From NCBI GenBank assembly GCA_900553755.1, contig USEX01000001.1:1-64000 (forward strand): a stretch of DNA of 64,000 nucleotides. The letters are read 5' to 3'. The notes under the pieces are model-generated. The model worked only from the letters and a program-made list of their open reading frames with translations. It did no database searches and had not been told where the DNA came from. This stretch comes from an uncultured Clostridium sp. (GTDB taxonomy: Bacteria > Bacillota > Clostridia > TANB77 > CAG-508). Numbering within the stretch: the stretch's first letter is position 1; each line of letters begins with the position of its first letter. The position numbers were made by a program, and so were the translations under genes. This document shows, in pieces, positions 64,000 through 64,000 of the stretch.

Positions 64000-64000
64000 A

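Overview
The window is very AT-rich and uses Shine-Dalgarno starts of the AGGAGG type throughout. It carries Spo0A-type regulators and conjugation genes of the Tn1549 kind, so it most likely comes from an anaerobic, Gram-positive Clostridia-like member of the Bacillota, probably a gut organism. No rRNA, tRNA or CRISPR array was found. Most of the window reads as accessory DNA.

Layout. (1) 1-8.2 kb, plus strand: the end of a type I restriction-modification locus (partial hsdS, hsdR), then an unrecognised protein, a MoxR-like AAA+ ATPase and a protein joining an HExxH domain to a von Willebrand A domain; together these look like a defence operon. (2) 8.3-16.3 kb, plus strand: an operon of a CPBP-family membrane protein, a one-module NRPS ending in a reductase domain (C-A-T-R), a membrane histidine kinase and a response regulator. 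A Spo0A-like regulator lies convergent to it at 16.3-17.0 kb. (3) 17.2-27.0 kb: two homologous modules that point at each other across a 1.3-kb AT-rich gap. Each has a leader with a terminator and a masked ribosome binding site, a sigma-region-4-like protein, a structured RNA, a tiny membrane protein, two tyrosine recombinases and a small third protein. (4) 27.2-36.6 kb: a second Spo0A-like response regulator, a complete second type I system (hsdM-hsdS-hsdR, minus strand), a stand-alone receiver protein and a divergent Xre-type regulator. (5) 36.6-64 kb, minus strand: a Y-family DNA polymerase with its YolD-like partner, small cargo genes, and the conjugation machinery of an integrative conjugative element (CHAP hydrolase, sortase B, VirB4, PrgI, VirB6/TrbL-like, Maff2, VirD4, PcfB/DUF3801, relaxase, MobC, an oriT candidate, DUF3991-toprim, DUF2958, and a giant methylase/SNF2 helicase that runs off the right edge beneath a TnpV gene).

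How it fits together. Conserved TGTCGA (0A-box-like) sites lie before the NRPS operon, before the first Spo0A-like gene and between the receiver and Xre genes, which suggests one regulatory circuit over several accessory operons. The strongest candidate for an undescribed system is the pair of recombinase modules. Both carry the same RNA, with two nearly identical sequence blocks inside a stem whose sequence differs but whose geometry is the same, and both use a leader peptide that runs through a terminator and an anti-Shine-Dalgarno hairpin.
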